Origin: Stictocephala bisonia
Taxonomy: Eukaryota; Arthropoda; Insecta; Hemiptera; Membracidae
Direction: 5' to 3'
Length of the DNA: 64,000 nucleotides
Assembly (NCBI GenBank): GCA_035578905.1
Contig: JAQJVL010000539.1
Span: 62,001 to 126,000, forward strand
Of the stretch, positions 22,181-32,009 are shown piece after piece (within the stretch, counting starts at the first letter, position 1; each line of letters starts with the position of its first letter). A program made the position numbers and the translations under genes. The notes beneath the pieces were generated by a model. That model was given only the letters and a program-made list of their open reading frames with translations, searched no databases and had not been told where the DNA came from.

Positions 22181-23850
22181 AAATTATTGCTATATGATGG
22201 CTCAGATACATTACTTATGTTATTTTCCCTATTTGACTTGGAGAGTGCTGCGGCATAAGAGCTTGGCTGAGAGTTAGCAGCCTTCTGAGTATTTAAAGCG
22301 TGTGATTCCTGAGGACGCATAATTCGGAAATCAGCTAGGCGTCTTGTGATCAGCCCGGCAAGCAGTCGCTTTCCACTGATTCGAAGGTGTAGTCCGGGGG
22401 AAGTGTAATGTCGCCTGCCTATGCTCCTGATATCTACTAGCTCCACATTATCGTGTCGTTGACATAGATCCGCCATGTAAGTGTTGACTCGGTTTACAGT
22501 TTGGTGGACGTGACTGTTTGTGGGAAGGTCATATCTTGTTGTAAGTGGTACCATCAGGACACTGGATGACTTCTGGCACGACAGCAGGACCTCCTTCAGA
22601 TGATCGCAAATGATGTCCTCTCTCCCTGTGTCAATGTCGTTCGTTCCAGCCATCAAGACCCAGCAGTGTCCTCGAGGGGGCTTCACTGAAGGCTTCATAC
22701 TCAGCACACCCGCTCCTGGCTTACAAACTCCGCTAACTGAAGTGCTTTCAGTGACTCTATTCCCTATTAACATGGCCAGATTCCGGACGTGGCTGTCTCC
22801 AATCACTGTAATGTTGGTGAAAGGGGTGTCTGTGGTTCTCTTCGGCTCCTGTATAAAGAGTTTTCCCCTGTTGAGTATACTCTGTGCCTTCTGTGTATTC
22901 TGTGCCTTATGTATAGTGTTATGTCTAGATTTTCTCTGCATGTTTCTCCTCCTCTTGTTTATAGCAACAGTAAAGTCTTCATTACTCTCCATTTCATCCT
23001 CGATTAATACCTCAAAATTGTTATGTAATGCAATTGGAGGCCTGTTATGATTAGGTAGGGTTTGTGTAGAGTCTTGGGGCTCAGGTTGCATGTTTTTGAA
23101 CATTTTAATTTCTGCTTCTAGACTTCTTATGCTACTGATCATATTTTCTGCCTCTTCCCTTAAGATGGTGCACCTTTCGCACGGTTTACTAAGTCTGTCA
23201 ATTTGGTATTGAAGCTCTCTGATTTTGTTATTAGCTCTGTCTAATTCGTTTTCATAAGATGTAATATCAGTTTGTGTCTCGCTGTGAAGGACTGTGAATG
23301 ACAAATCAGCTACTGGGTCAGTGATTTTTGCAGAGTGTGGATTAGGAAAAACTTCTTCAGTATACTGGAGTAGTCGCTGATCGGACTCTATGGAGTGGTC
23401 CAGTATAGCCATCCTCTCATTCCGCAGTCTTGTCAATTCTTCTTTCAAAGCATAGTTTTCTGCTTGCATGTCACATATCCTTTGAGCAGTGTCCTTCTCA
23501 TCCTGTAGCTTGGCAGTTGGGGAACGGGTGGAAATTGGTGTTTTGTATAATATCTGAGATGTTGAGGAGTTCTCAATCTCATGGCCAGGAGTTGCGATAT
23601 GGTTACGCTTATGCAGAGGTGACGTAGGAGTCATACTTCTCAAAGTTACTGGATGAAGTCCAGTGTGGCATTCTTTGGACGAGAAAATACCAGTTTTTTC
23701 ACTGTTTGTTGTGATTGATGCTTTGCAGGTTCTGCCTAAACATTTCCATACTATGTCTCCATTTTTAATTGCATATGATTCACGATATTTATATTTATTG
23801 TAGATAATAGCATCTTTTCCGGCTTTTGAGGTTTCTAGGGTAAAAGACAT
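22144..23850 (-). CDS. LINE ORF1: FLYWCH zinc finger + coiled coil + SGNH/GDSL esterase
   Basis: 568 residues from ATG at 23850 to TAG. Residues ~10-67 form a FLYWCH-type finger (KYRESYAIKNGDIVWKC, then two cysteines and a C-H...H ending). Residues ~115-150 and ~200-255 are charged, heptad-like coiled coil, with a C-x-x-C pair between. Residues ~345-515 are an SGNH hydrolase. Block I is VIGDSHVRNL (~348), AGTND is at ~403, and LHL at ~485 sits where the catalytic His is expected. ORF1 proteins of CR1-type LINEs often carry esterase domains; their job in retrotransposition is presumed to be RNP or membrane association. ORF2 begins in the -1 frame over the last ~13 codons, at a slippery heptamer. 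The open frame has no internal stop, so it is probably recent. Confidence 0.88.
   Translation of the reverse strand: MSFTLETSKAGKDAIIYNKYKYRESYAIKNGDIVWKCLGRTCKASITTNSEKTGIFSSKECHTGLHPVTLRSMTPTSPLHKRNHIATPGHEIENSSTSQILYKTPISTRSPTAKLQDEKDTAQRICDMQAENYALKEELTRLRNERMAILDHSIESDQRLLQYTEEVFPNPHSAKITDPVADLSFTVLHSETQTDITSYENELDRANNKIRELQYQIDRLSKPCERCTILREEAENMISSIRSLEAEIKMFKNMQPEPQDSTQTLPNHNRPPIALHNNFEVLIEDEMESNEDFTVAINKRRRNMQRKSRHNTIHKAQNTQKAQSILNRGKLFIQEPKRTTDTPFTNITVIGDSHVRNLAMLIGNRVTESTSVSGVCKPGAGVLSMKPSVKPPRGHCWVLMAGTNDIDTGREDIICDHLKEVLLSCQKSSSVLMVPLTTRYDLPTNSHVHQTVNRVNTYMADLCQRHDNVELVDIRSIGRRHYTSPGLHLRISGKRLLAGLITRRLADFRIMRPQESHALNTQKAANSQPSSYAAALSKSNRENNISNVSEPSYSNNFLGQMKSINQVK
22177..22183 (-). 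promoter_or_regulatory. Candidate -1 ribosomal frameshift site (U UUU UUA)
   Basis: On the minus strand ORF1 reads AAT TTT TTA GGA, placing the heptamer T TTT TTA in the phase required for -1 slippage (X XXY YYZ). In the -1 frame there is a TAA just before the heptamer. The frame is then open without a stop through 27 codons into the endonuclease and onward to 21347. That frame has no ATG before the endonuclease core. Fusion by slippage is the simplest way to make ORF2. A strong downstream pseudoknot is not obvious in this AU-rich sequence. Confidence 0.6.
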
Positions 23851-24245
23851 ATTGAACTGAGGAAAGCGTCAGGCTGGGGATGATTTATGGCTGAGTCAAC
23901 CGATAATTATCGGTAAAATAACTATGTATAATATAAAAAATTGTATGCACAACATTTTAAAGAGTATTAATAATTTAACCAGCACCAAGGCACGAGGCAA
24001 AAAGTTATTTGCAGATATTAGAATTTGAACGTGAATGAGTCAGCTGTCTATCATTATCATCATATGTGAGTCGGTGACGCAACCGCTTCTTCCACGGGAG
24101 CGATAAGTGCGTGGGAGTTCAGGTACTTGAACAGGTGCGGCAGTCAGTAGCGAGAGCGACGTGGACGTGTGCTGGTCTGCATGTCTAACCTCGTTAGTTA
24201 GGTTAGTAAACCACAACACATCTAATACTTGCAGTTTGAGCACTG

Positions 24246-24479
24246 TATGGTCACATTACGATGTAAACGACAGTTCAAGTAAAACTGAAACTATTTCATT
24301 AAGTCTATGACTCCCGTAATCACTAATATTTTAAAAAACAGAAATAAACCACGGAGTGATATAACCCGCGTTGTCAACAAGCAGGCCCAAGCCTACCAAC
24401 GTGTCCCAAGATTAACATTAGGAACTGTCACTGACCCTGCAATTCCTACTATTGCATTCATTAATGTCACGTACGTTTA
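24246..24479. other. Unassigned sequence inside the LTR element
   Basis: A plus-strand frame (24307-24498) encodes about 60 residues of unknown nature, starting MTPVITNILKNRNKPRSDIT. I recognise nothing in it. It is either foreign debris or LTR-element leader. Confidence 0.3.
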
Positions 24480-24700
24480 TGGTGGACTGGTGGTTTAATA
24501 CCACTTAAGTGCAAGAGTGGTCGGGTGGGTTAATACACAGTTCGTGTATAGGTGGGCGGGTGTGTAAATGCCACCGTATGTGTATGGGTGGGCGGGTGGA
24601 CAAATGCCACGAGACGTATATTACTACCACAGTATATAGCACTGCATACTGCTATTACAGTAACACTGTACGTAGACGGGTGGGTTGGTGAATATTAATC
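24480..24700. repeat. 36-bp minisatellite block 7 (G-rich, very degenerate)
   Basis: About five worn units (GGTCGGGTGGGTTAATA, GGTGGGCGGGTG and similar). It lies inside the LTR retrotransposon interior. Confidence 0.75.
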
Positions 24701-24704
24701 TAAC

Positions 24705-24965
24705 CATATCATTACTATGCTATTATAATTTCCTATAGGGGTTTCCCTTCAATGCACCCACCCCTTGAATGCCGTGCTGATTGCTCTTAACGGTTGGTCA
24801 AGCAATACTGTACTTTTATGGAGGCTAGGGCATCAATCTGGTCAGGGGATTGGGGGAAGGGGGGGGGGTTTATGACCTGGTTTCGTAAGTCAGTGTCTAC
24901 AGATTGGGTGAACGCTGCCCAGTCTGCGTTCTTATAGTCCGTAACCCATGGGAGAACATATTAGT
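24705..24965 (-). pseudogene. LINE ORF2 linker fragment (endonuclease-RT junction)
   Basis: Read on the minus strand from about 24955, the translation gives WVTDYKNADWAAFTQSVD and then INPPPPFPQSPDQIDALAS. This pattern (Y-K-x-ADW-x-x-F...L...I) is typical of the segment between the endonuclease and RT of jockey-like LINEs. It is short, frame-broken and G/C-homopolymer-rich (24855-24870). It differs from the nested LINE at this region, so it would be a separate insertion. Confidence 0.4.
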
Positions 24966-25044
24966 TGTTTCAGTCCCCTTGCTTTAAATCTTCTGTTAAA
25001 TGACCAAAAGATCTGTCATTCTCACTTGGGTTTGGCTTGTGGTT

Positions 25045-26420
25045 AAAATTTTGTTTGGTTATTAGACCATAAACAGATTCTAGAGGCTAATTTACGAGAA
25101 ATATTTGATATGAATCCCGAGGCGAGTGACGAAGACGTTAGAAGGCAGCTTATAGCTTTGAAGATGCAGACACGAAGAGAAACGGAGGAAAACTTAGGTC
25201 TCGAGTACTTTGGATCTACAACACAGGACCATAGCAATGGTTCCAGTAGAGACCACGGTCATGTGTCCACGAGTCTTCCAATACAACACGATTCCCAAAT
25301 GATGGCTATGGTAGGAAATCACATGGATGGAGTGGAGCAGATACCGTTTGGCAGAATGATGCTAGGGAGTAGCCCCAGCAGTACATGAACACAGCACAGC
25401 GTAATTTTGGTTCAGCTGAGATATGCGGAGTAGTTCGGAAATGGAATTTAAGTTTCTATGGAGAAAGAGATCCAATATCATTCCTAGAAAGGCTTGACGA
25501 ATAATGGAATGATACAACGTATCTGACTCCGATATTGTTAAAGCACTGCCAGAACTTTTGAGGATAAACGCTGTTATAGGAATAATAAGATGTTTTGGAT
25601 GACGTGCGAAGACTTCAGAAACAACTTTGAACTGAATTTCTTACCTGCTGATTACCATTTGAACCTAAATGACGAGATCAAAAGAAAAACACAGGGAGTG
25701 AACGAGCCCATTCGTTCGTTTGTGGTAGCACTCAGTACACTAATGTGAAGAAGAAGCAGAATGTCCACATCAGAACAATTAGATCTCCTCTATGCAAACA
25801 TGCATCCCAAATACAAATTAATCGTAAAAGTGGAGATGTTCGAACCATTAATGAATTGGTCAATATGGCCGAGCACTATGAGATGTACACCCAAGAGACA
25901 AACTTATATCGTCCTCCTCCCTCACCGGCTCAATCTTTGGTCCCAGAAACAGCATTCCACAGAAGGGATCGACGAAATAAAATGAATGATGCCGCCCCGT
26001 TGAACAACGTCAAGGCTCGTAACACCATCCATAACAACGTCCTAAATGATCTGGAGACATCGCAGAACCTACGACAAGGACATCGTCAGCACTCAGTTGG
26101 TCGTGAGCAAGAGTCACGTATAGACCGATGAGACAAAAGAACACGGTACCGAGGAAATTCACACAGCGGTCTAGTCCTGAGCCACAGTCGAAAGCAAGAA
26201 CTAGAGTGCCGAATTCAATGGAAGAATTTGTGTGCTGGAATTGTGAAAGAAGAGGTCACTTATTTCGAAACTGCCGACTACCCAAAGCAAAGGTGTTATT
26301 TTTGTAAAAAACCGAGCGTCAAAACTACAGATTGCTCATGCAATGCGGGAAACGAGAAACGGACTCAGGGAAGAGGAGGTCACCTGAGATCCGTGAGATT
26401 AAACAAATGACCTCCAAAGA
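25045..26420 (+). pseudogene. gag of the Ty3/gypsy element (capsid and two zinc knuckles), frame-broken
   Basis: The N-terminal part (about 25050-25388) is an acidic helical segment. A second frame from 25385 reads VVRKWNLSFYGERDPISFLERL, a typical gag capsid start. Around 25587 come CEDFRNNFELNFLPADYH and KRKTQGVNEPIRSFV, the conserved capsid core. The nucleocapsid keeps a first knuckle CWNCERRGHLFRNC (26233-26274, CX2CX4HX4C) and a second CYFCKKPSVKTTDC (26294-26335). The two knuckles are in different frames, so a +1 shift lies between them. At least four frame breaks are needed overall. It would have packaged element RNA and is now dead. Confidence 0.8.
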
Positions 26421-26479
26421 ATGGGAAAAGTGGGTTGAATAAGTAAGCTAGTTTACCAAGAACTGCGAGGCTGTTTCCA

Positions 26480-26815
26480 AAGGTGAGGATACCCGGCCTT
26501 ATGTGGCAATATCCTATCAGGGTACTGTCATGTATGCACTTATTGATACAGGAGCCATGATATCTTTGGTAGATTATCGTTTATTCAGTTGGCTGGTTAA
26601 TAATGGAGAGATCAAATGCAGGAATCAATGGCAATTTAAATGGCAAATGGAGTATAAATGCGAGTGACTAAAGGCGTCCAGTTCGTTGGCCAGATATATG
26701 GGGAAGTGTCATGAAGTCAAAATGATGTGTATGCCCACACTCACGTCCTCCTTGATACTTGGGATGGATATAATCGAGAGTTTAAATCTTATTAAAATGA
26801 ATATCACTTGTTACT
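26480..26815 (+). pseudogene. Retroelement aspartic protease (retropepsin), one stop
   Basis: The motif YALIDTGAMISLVD holds the catalytic D-T-G-A at 26545-26556. SLILGMDII, at 26749-26775 in the same frame, is the ILG flap-end motif. A TGA lies between them. The frame then runs directly into 3' LTR sequence at about 26816, so all of pol downstream of protease is deleted. Confidence 0.8.
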
Positions 26816-27173
26816 CACTGTCATGAAAGGCGGAACTTATCTAATTTGTAGGTAGGTTTCGTAGATCCACTTTTGGCTTTGGACTGCCGTGAAAGGCGGG
26901 ACTTGGGGTTTTAGGACATAAGGACAGAATATTGCCATTTCCAGCATCCTATATCCTAACCATACCGTTCCAACCTACCTCGAGGCGAGAGGTAATGATG
27001 AGTCTTGTGCCATGTGAATGATCTTTTGAGATTAGACGTACTGAACCATTCGCCTCGACTCCATTCCTTAACTCAGACCCCTGGAACTATACCCAGCCCA
27101 CTGCAACTATCCTTGCTGGCGAGTGTGTGAACTATTTATTCGATACCAAACTTAGCCAAAAACGTACCTTACA
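26816..27173 (+). repeat. Truncated 3' LTR
   Basis: It aligns with the right part of the 5' LTR (TGAAAGGCGGAACTT, CATCCTATATCCT, CCTACCTCGAGGCGA and so on) and ends ACCTTACA. Relative to the 5' LTR it has about 40 extra bases (27091-27130) bounded by AACTAT direct repeats. Either the 5' LTR lost this segment by repeat-mediated deletion or the 3' copy gained it. Confidence 0.85.
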
Positions 27174-27179
27174 CAATTA

Positions 27180-28165
27180 AATTTAATTTGTAATCGTGCT
27201 CCATGGGACCAATTCTCTTTATTTTATATATATAAACAGCTTATCAAGAACGTTTCAAAATTTAGATATAATAATATATGTCAATGATATATCGCTATCA
27301 TTAAAAAGTAAATTATTACAGAATTTAGAAATTTATTGTTATACACAGCTGTTATCAATGCCTAAATAGTAACAATTCACATGTAAATTCGTCCAAAACT
27401 AAGGGTATTTATTCACCACTTATAAAGACCCTGAATTAGAACCATTAGTTTTTATGGACTGTGCTCAGCTCCAATTATAAGGCAACTGTAAATATCTAGG
27501 ATTGATTTCTGACAGGTATCTTTCGTGGAAATCTTATATCGAGTTTCATGGCTCTAAACTATTCTGACAACGTTTTTTGTTAAATAGATTTTCTGCGTAC
27601 CAACATTTATTTCTCATGATATTAATATAATTCTCCCTATTTGAATCGGTACTTCGATATGGTATTGTTCTATAGGGTTCTATATACCAAACCTATTTCT
27701 TGAGAATTTTCTATCTGCATAAAAGAGCAATTCGAATAATGGCAGGGGTGAATAAACGGGCACCGTGCCGTGCAATTTTCAGGTCATTAAAATATCTAAC
27801 GTTAGCATCCATTTATATTTATAAAGCACTTATATTTTACAGATTGAAGACAATCGTACAATTTGGCTTAGACATACATGAGTAAAACACAAGTTAAAGA
27901 CATCAACACAGACAGCCTGTACACAGACAGACTGCACACAGACAGACTGCACACAGACAGACTGCACACAGACTGGAGCTCTCCACCAATCTTACCAAAA
28001 ACCTTGGCCCTAAATTATTCAATAACCTACCGAACGAAATTAAAAGAGTAACAGAGTTTAATAAATTAAAAAATTCATTGAAGTTTTAGAGAGAGCGTTT
28101 TACTCGGTTGGTGAGTTAATTAATGGCCTAGAATTTCATTCTATAGATTTGTTTATTAATATAAT
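27180..28165 (+). pseudogene. LINE reverse-transcriptase 3' part, heavily decayed
   Basis: The plus strand shows a broken SMGPILFILYI (RT motif B end), then YLGLISDRYLSWKSYIEFHG (thumb), YLHKRAIRIMAGVNKRAPC and the C-terminal pattern LFNNLPNEIKRV...SVGEL. This is the usual tail of CR1/jockey-like ORF2. Frames change at least five times. It begins within ~10 bases of the LTR end, so the LTR element probably inserted into or beside it; no 5' part is visible at 17.6 kb. A 15-bp tandem repeat interrupts it at 27905-27975. Confidence 0.7.
27905..27975. repeat. 15-bp tandem repeat inside RT relic
   Basis: About four to five copies of ACACAGACAGACTGC. In one frame it reads as a five-residue CTQTD repeat. 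It lies where related ORF2 proteins have a variable linker, and is probably slippage after decay. Confidence 0.85.
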
Positions 28166-31100
28166 TGACTTATAGCTTTAACAAAGATATAATATGTTTA
28201 CTGTATGTTCAGTAGTACTATATACTTACATAAGTTGATATATGTGATACAATTTGTAAAATTGTCTCCTACATTAAAGGATGATTTGAAAATCCAATAT
28301 TTATTAATTTCTCGACCACACAAGAATAAAGTGAACTGAAGTTTAAAGTCAAACATGTTTCAGACATCTCAATACATTTCAATAAAATTTAATTTTATAA
28401 GGAAACAAGATTGAATAGGAATCAATGTTAAAAAAAAAACTTAAAAGATTTATAAAATAAAAACCGCTGAGGCATAAAGTTCTCTTTTAGTTTCAAACAC
28501 AGATGAACTCAGTTCAATGGGGCGGGGGGTGGGGGGTTAGGTAACTTATAGTTTGTAATAGTTGTGTGAGTAAGATACTTACTTAGGCTAGCCATGATAT
28601 CTATAAAAATACGTGTCTTTATTGTTTATTGCTAACATTGAAGAGATTAATTGCTGAATATGGCAATGTTGACATTTCATTTCTACGCCATCTATCTACG
28701 TTATATGTTATAAGGTATGGCAATATATATATATATATATATATACGATTCTTCGTCAAGTAATTTAAAATATCAATGTAGGCAATGTTTAATGCCAATT
28801 ACAAACATATTTTCATTTTTGGATGTTGTGAGTAAATATTCACTTGAGGTAAAATAATAAAAGCGCTGCTATCTATATAAGAAATTACTCTTATCAAAAT
28901 GGATAAATACTACGTATATTTTAGAAAACAAAACTCATAATAGGGAATGAATAAATATGTAAAACATAAAATTTATAAGATTCCTGAACCAGAGGTATCT
29001 TACTTAGGCTTATATCTGGAGGAGGGTAATTTAATTAAACTGATGTGGAAGTTGTCCAATAACAATTTTATATTCTTAAAAATATATATAATGACATACA
29101 TACACATATAGAGGAGGATAAATGATAATTTAGAATTGTTCTCGATTTAATACACAAACGTAAATAAATAATGTTGGTCGGACACCAGATTATGTAATGG
29201 CCAGCACATGAAAGCATTCTGATAAAAAACTAAAAGTTAATAATTATCCATTTCTAAATGTGAATGTCAGCTGGAGACGCTCTCACTTCTGTTTCGCCTA
29301 ATTTCACATTACTGTCAACTTATCCATTACTCATCGTATTCTTTATTGTACAACAAAATGCCAGATGGATCTAAATGGAAAGTTTCTTTTTACTGAAGAG
29401 CAATTCAAACTGCTAACTATATTGACATAAATAATGAAGGGGATGTATTTTGATTTAGTGATTTATGCAAACGTTCTCCTGTACAAGCTGCGGAGTTCGC
29501 TTTACATGGATTCTGAAATATAAGTCCTCGATATGTTCTTTACTTTAAAATATTATTTATCTCAAAAACATTAAACAGTGTACTTATCTGGGTTTGATTG
29601 CAGAACCGAATAAAGGTATATGAGTCGAAGGCACATAAATGAAGATGCCTTCGTTTATCGTCTATCCTACTGATATGTTTATGAGTATAGATAAAATCGT
29701 ATTGTATATAAAGCGTATACAATTCAGTCGTATTGTATATAAAGCGGAATCACTCGTATAGGAAAAATTTATACGTACAGGTACGATTCTTGAACTTTGT
29801 GCTATATAAAAAACCCTTTGCTATGTCTTCATTCTTTGGTAAATAGGACCTCCTAATATTTCAGGGAATCTAACAGTCTACAAAATTGGTGGATATCTTA
29901 TTTTGAATCTTAAAATCTAAGAAAAGGTATACTTAAAAATTCACACACTGCTCATTCAGGAATCAAGTTCAATAATATTGTTGGTGATAAATTAAATTTG
30001 TTTTTGTTACTGAAAACTATATTAGTTATTTTTTAACCAACTCTAAGTAGATTTAAACTTTCTTAGAAAGAAATCTAGGCCATTAATTATTTTCTGTATC
30101 ACGTACAATTTAAAAAAAATTTCAAACAGTAAGAAGATAATAGGTGTTACTTGGTTTCTGTCAATTATGTAACAAGTGTATGACATTTTTAGCAGAACAG
30201 AACATTAAAGTTATTGGCTGTCAGTTCCATATATGTAATATCCCTCCCTTATGTTACAGACATACTTATTAATATCAGCGATTACGGATAGTAAAATGGG
30301 CTCAATAAAGAGCTTGAGGGTAAATTGTTGTTTACTTATTCTACTTTATAAAAGCAATATTGCCTAGCTGAAGTGCCCTTTTATGCCTATGATAGTGGGC
30401 AGAAGTACAGAGGAATTTTGTTTCATATGACTCCATTGCTTTTGTCATAGTAGCGTTGTATCTACGTCGTATTATTTGGACTCTACAAATATAAATAATA
30501 ATGTGAATATTTAATGTTAAATAGTTGCTTCTATATCTCTAAATAATTATTCCTCGATTAGAACGTTTGAAATGTTCCTGGTATGAAAACTGAATAAATA
30601 AGTAAATTCTTAGAAATACATCGTAATACGTCATAATACGCCTTAGTGATATTACTTAACAGAAAGATAATCAATCTTAAGGCACTTTGATGGCATCAGT
30701 TTATGACAAACATTTATGTGTTGCTTAACTGTATAAATGTCTTATTTGTGCGAAAATAACCATTCAACAACTTGCTTATTATTAGGTATAATTGGAGTCA
30801 AACAAAACCATCAAATAAAGGGTCCTTACTAGAAAATATGTGTAAATAAACATCATTATTACAACGAAAGTAATAATTGGGTAAGTTACTATCTACCTTA
30901 AAGCTTTTGTATAACATCTTATCACGTCTGACAGAAAATACAATATGAGCTATTTGGAGCTATTAATTAGAATATTTATACTGGATTAAACAGCAGTTAT
31001 CCTTTCAATCGTGATTATTAATTCGTCCAATTTGTCTTACTTATGCCCAACCTTGTCTCCTTTTGGAACAGTTCCAGAAAATAATAAGGAAATAATAATG

Positions 31101-31770
31101 ACATATTTACTTAAAATCTAGTTTATGTGTGTTAGACAGTTGTTTACGACTAAGTGTTATTTATATAAAATAATGTTGAACGTAAAAAACTTTTGCACTG
31201 AAAAAAATTATAATTAAGTGATTATTTTTTTTAATATTATACCACTAAGCCTATAGTTTATCTATAGCTTAAGATGTAAGCAGCAATTATCTGATAAATG
31301 CCTATCTATTATGATATCCAGAGCAAACAATTTTGAATTATCTCAAGCATTAAATAAAATAAAAGAGATTAATAGGTGTCTTGTGCATTAGATAAAATGT
31401 ATAATTTTATATATATAAATATGTTTTTCATCTGATGTTAACTCTGTATTATATGTTAACGTTGCACTTTCTCTGAAAACTTTTAAATCTTTTGTATTTT
31501 GTAATTTAGATGTTAAGAGGTATTTATACAAAAATAATTTATTTTCTAAGTACAAATAATGCTCATTTAGTGGTGAAATAAAATGATTCCTGCGTATAAA
31601 CAAGACATTGCATTTTACGATATAAGGATTCTAGTAATTTATTTAATTTCCATGACATTGAATTTTATAACATTCCGTAACATAAATGACATTAAATCTG
31701 CAGTGACTTAATATATAATTAGTTAGATGTGTTGAAATCACAAATATCACATTAATACAATATCTATATT
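28166..31770. other. AT-rich stretch without recognised genes
   Basis: A (TA)n tract lies at about 28721-28744. A G-run-rich patch (GGGGCGGGGGGTGGGGGG type) lies near 28520-28537. No frame longer than about 60 codons resembles anything I know. Confidence 0.5.
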
Positions 31771-31775
31771 AAACA

Positions 31776-32009
31776 GTGCCATACGTCGTTCTGATTATAT
31801 GTGGATGGTTTTGTCAAACAGTTCTTAGAGTTATATATTATAGAACTGATGTATTATATCAAACGGCCGTAATTGCCATAACAGGTATTTTGTGGTTTAA
31901 TCTAAACATACCGGCCTCGGGTGACTTAGGTCTAATCCCTAAATTACGTTACTGGAGCAAACGTCCCTTTGGGATATTTGGCAATCAGGCGTTTGTGTGT
32001 TTCGTATAA
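31776..32009 (+). other. Unrecognised hydrophobic open frame, possible exon
   Basis: 77 codons with a very hydrophobic start (PYVVLIICGWFCQTVLRVIY) that could span a membrane. The frame is preceded by a polypyrimidine-poor AG (AAACAG|TGCC) and contains AACAG|GTATTT at about 31884. An internal exon of about 108 bp is thus conceivable. Local composition is less AT-rich than its surroundings up to 32040. I do not recognise the protein, and chance remains the simplest explanation. Confidence 0.2.

Larger units (their letters stand above)
19089..24245 (-). mobile_element. Nearly full-length LINE (CR1/jockey-like) nested in the LTR element
   Basis: A non-LTR retrotransposon on the minus strand. 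It has a 5' leader (about 24245-23851), ORF1 (23850-22144), ORF2 endonuclease plus reverse transcriptase (about 22183-19387 with one frameshift), and a 3' UTR ending in an AATAAA-containing segment and a (TTA)n tail at 19089-19105. The left junction is sharp: LTR-element leader ends at CGACCCAGT and the tail begins at AATAATAAT. The right boundary is estimated, because the leader merges into unrelated sequence between about 24040 and 24300. Both ORFs are almost intact, so the insertion is younger than its host element. Confidence 0.88.
17689..27173 (+). mobile_element. Decayed Ty3/gypsy-type LTR retrotransposon, split by nested insertions
   Basis: The order is 5' LTR (17689-18508), tRNA-Lys primer binding site (18511-18528), leader with a 38-bp repeat, nested insertions (about 19089-25040), broken gag (25045-26420), protease (about 26480-26810), and a truncated 3' LTR (26816-27173). 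The LTR outer ends TGTAAGGT and ACCTTACA form an inverted repeat, as expected. Reverse transcriptase, RNase H, integrase, the polypurine tract and the left half of the 3' LTR are gone, because protease runs straight into LTR sequence at about 26816. It cannot move by itself. Assignment to Ty3/gypsy rests on the gag-protease style and primer. Confidence 0.85.

Noticed and set aside
22610..23050. 146-codon plus-strand frame opposite LINE ORF1
   Set aside because: Shadow of the minus-strand ORF1, whose domains are clearly recognisable in the other strand.
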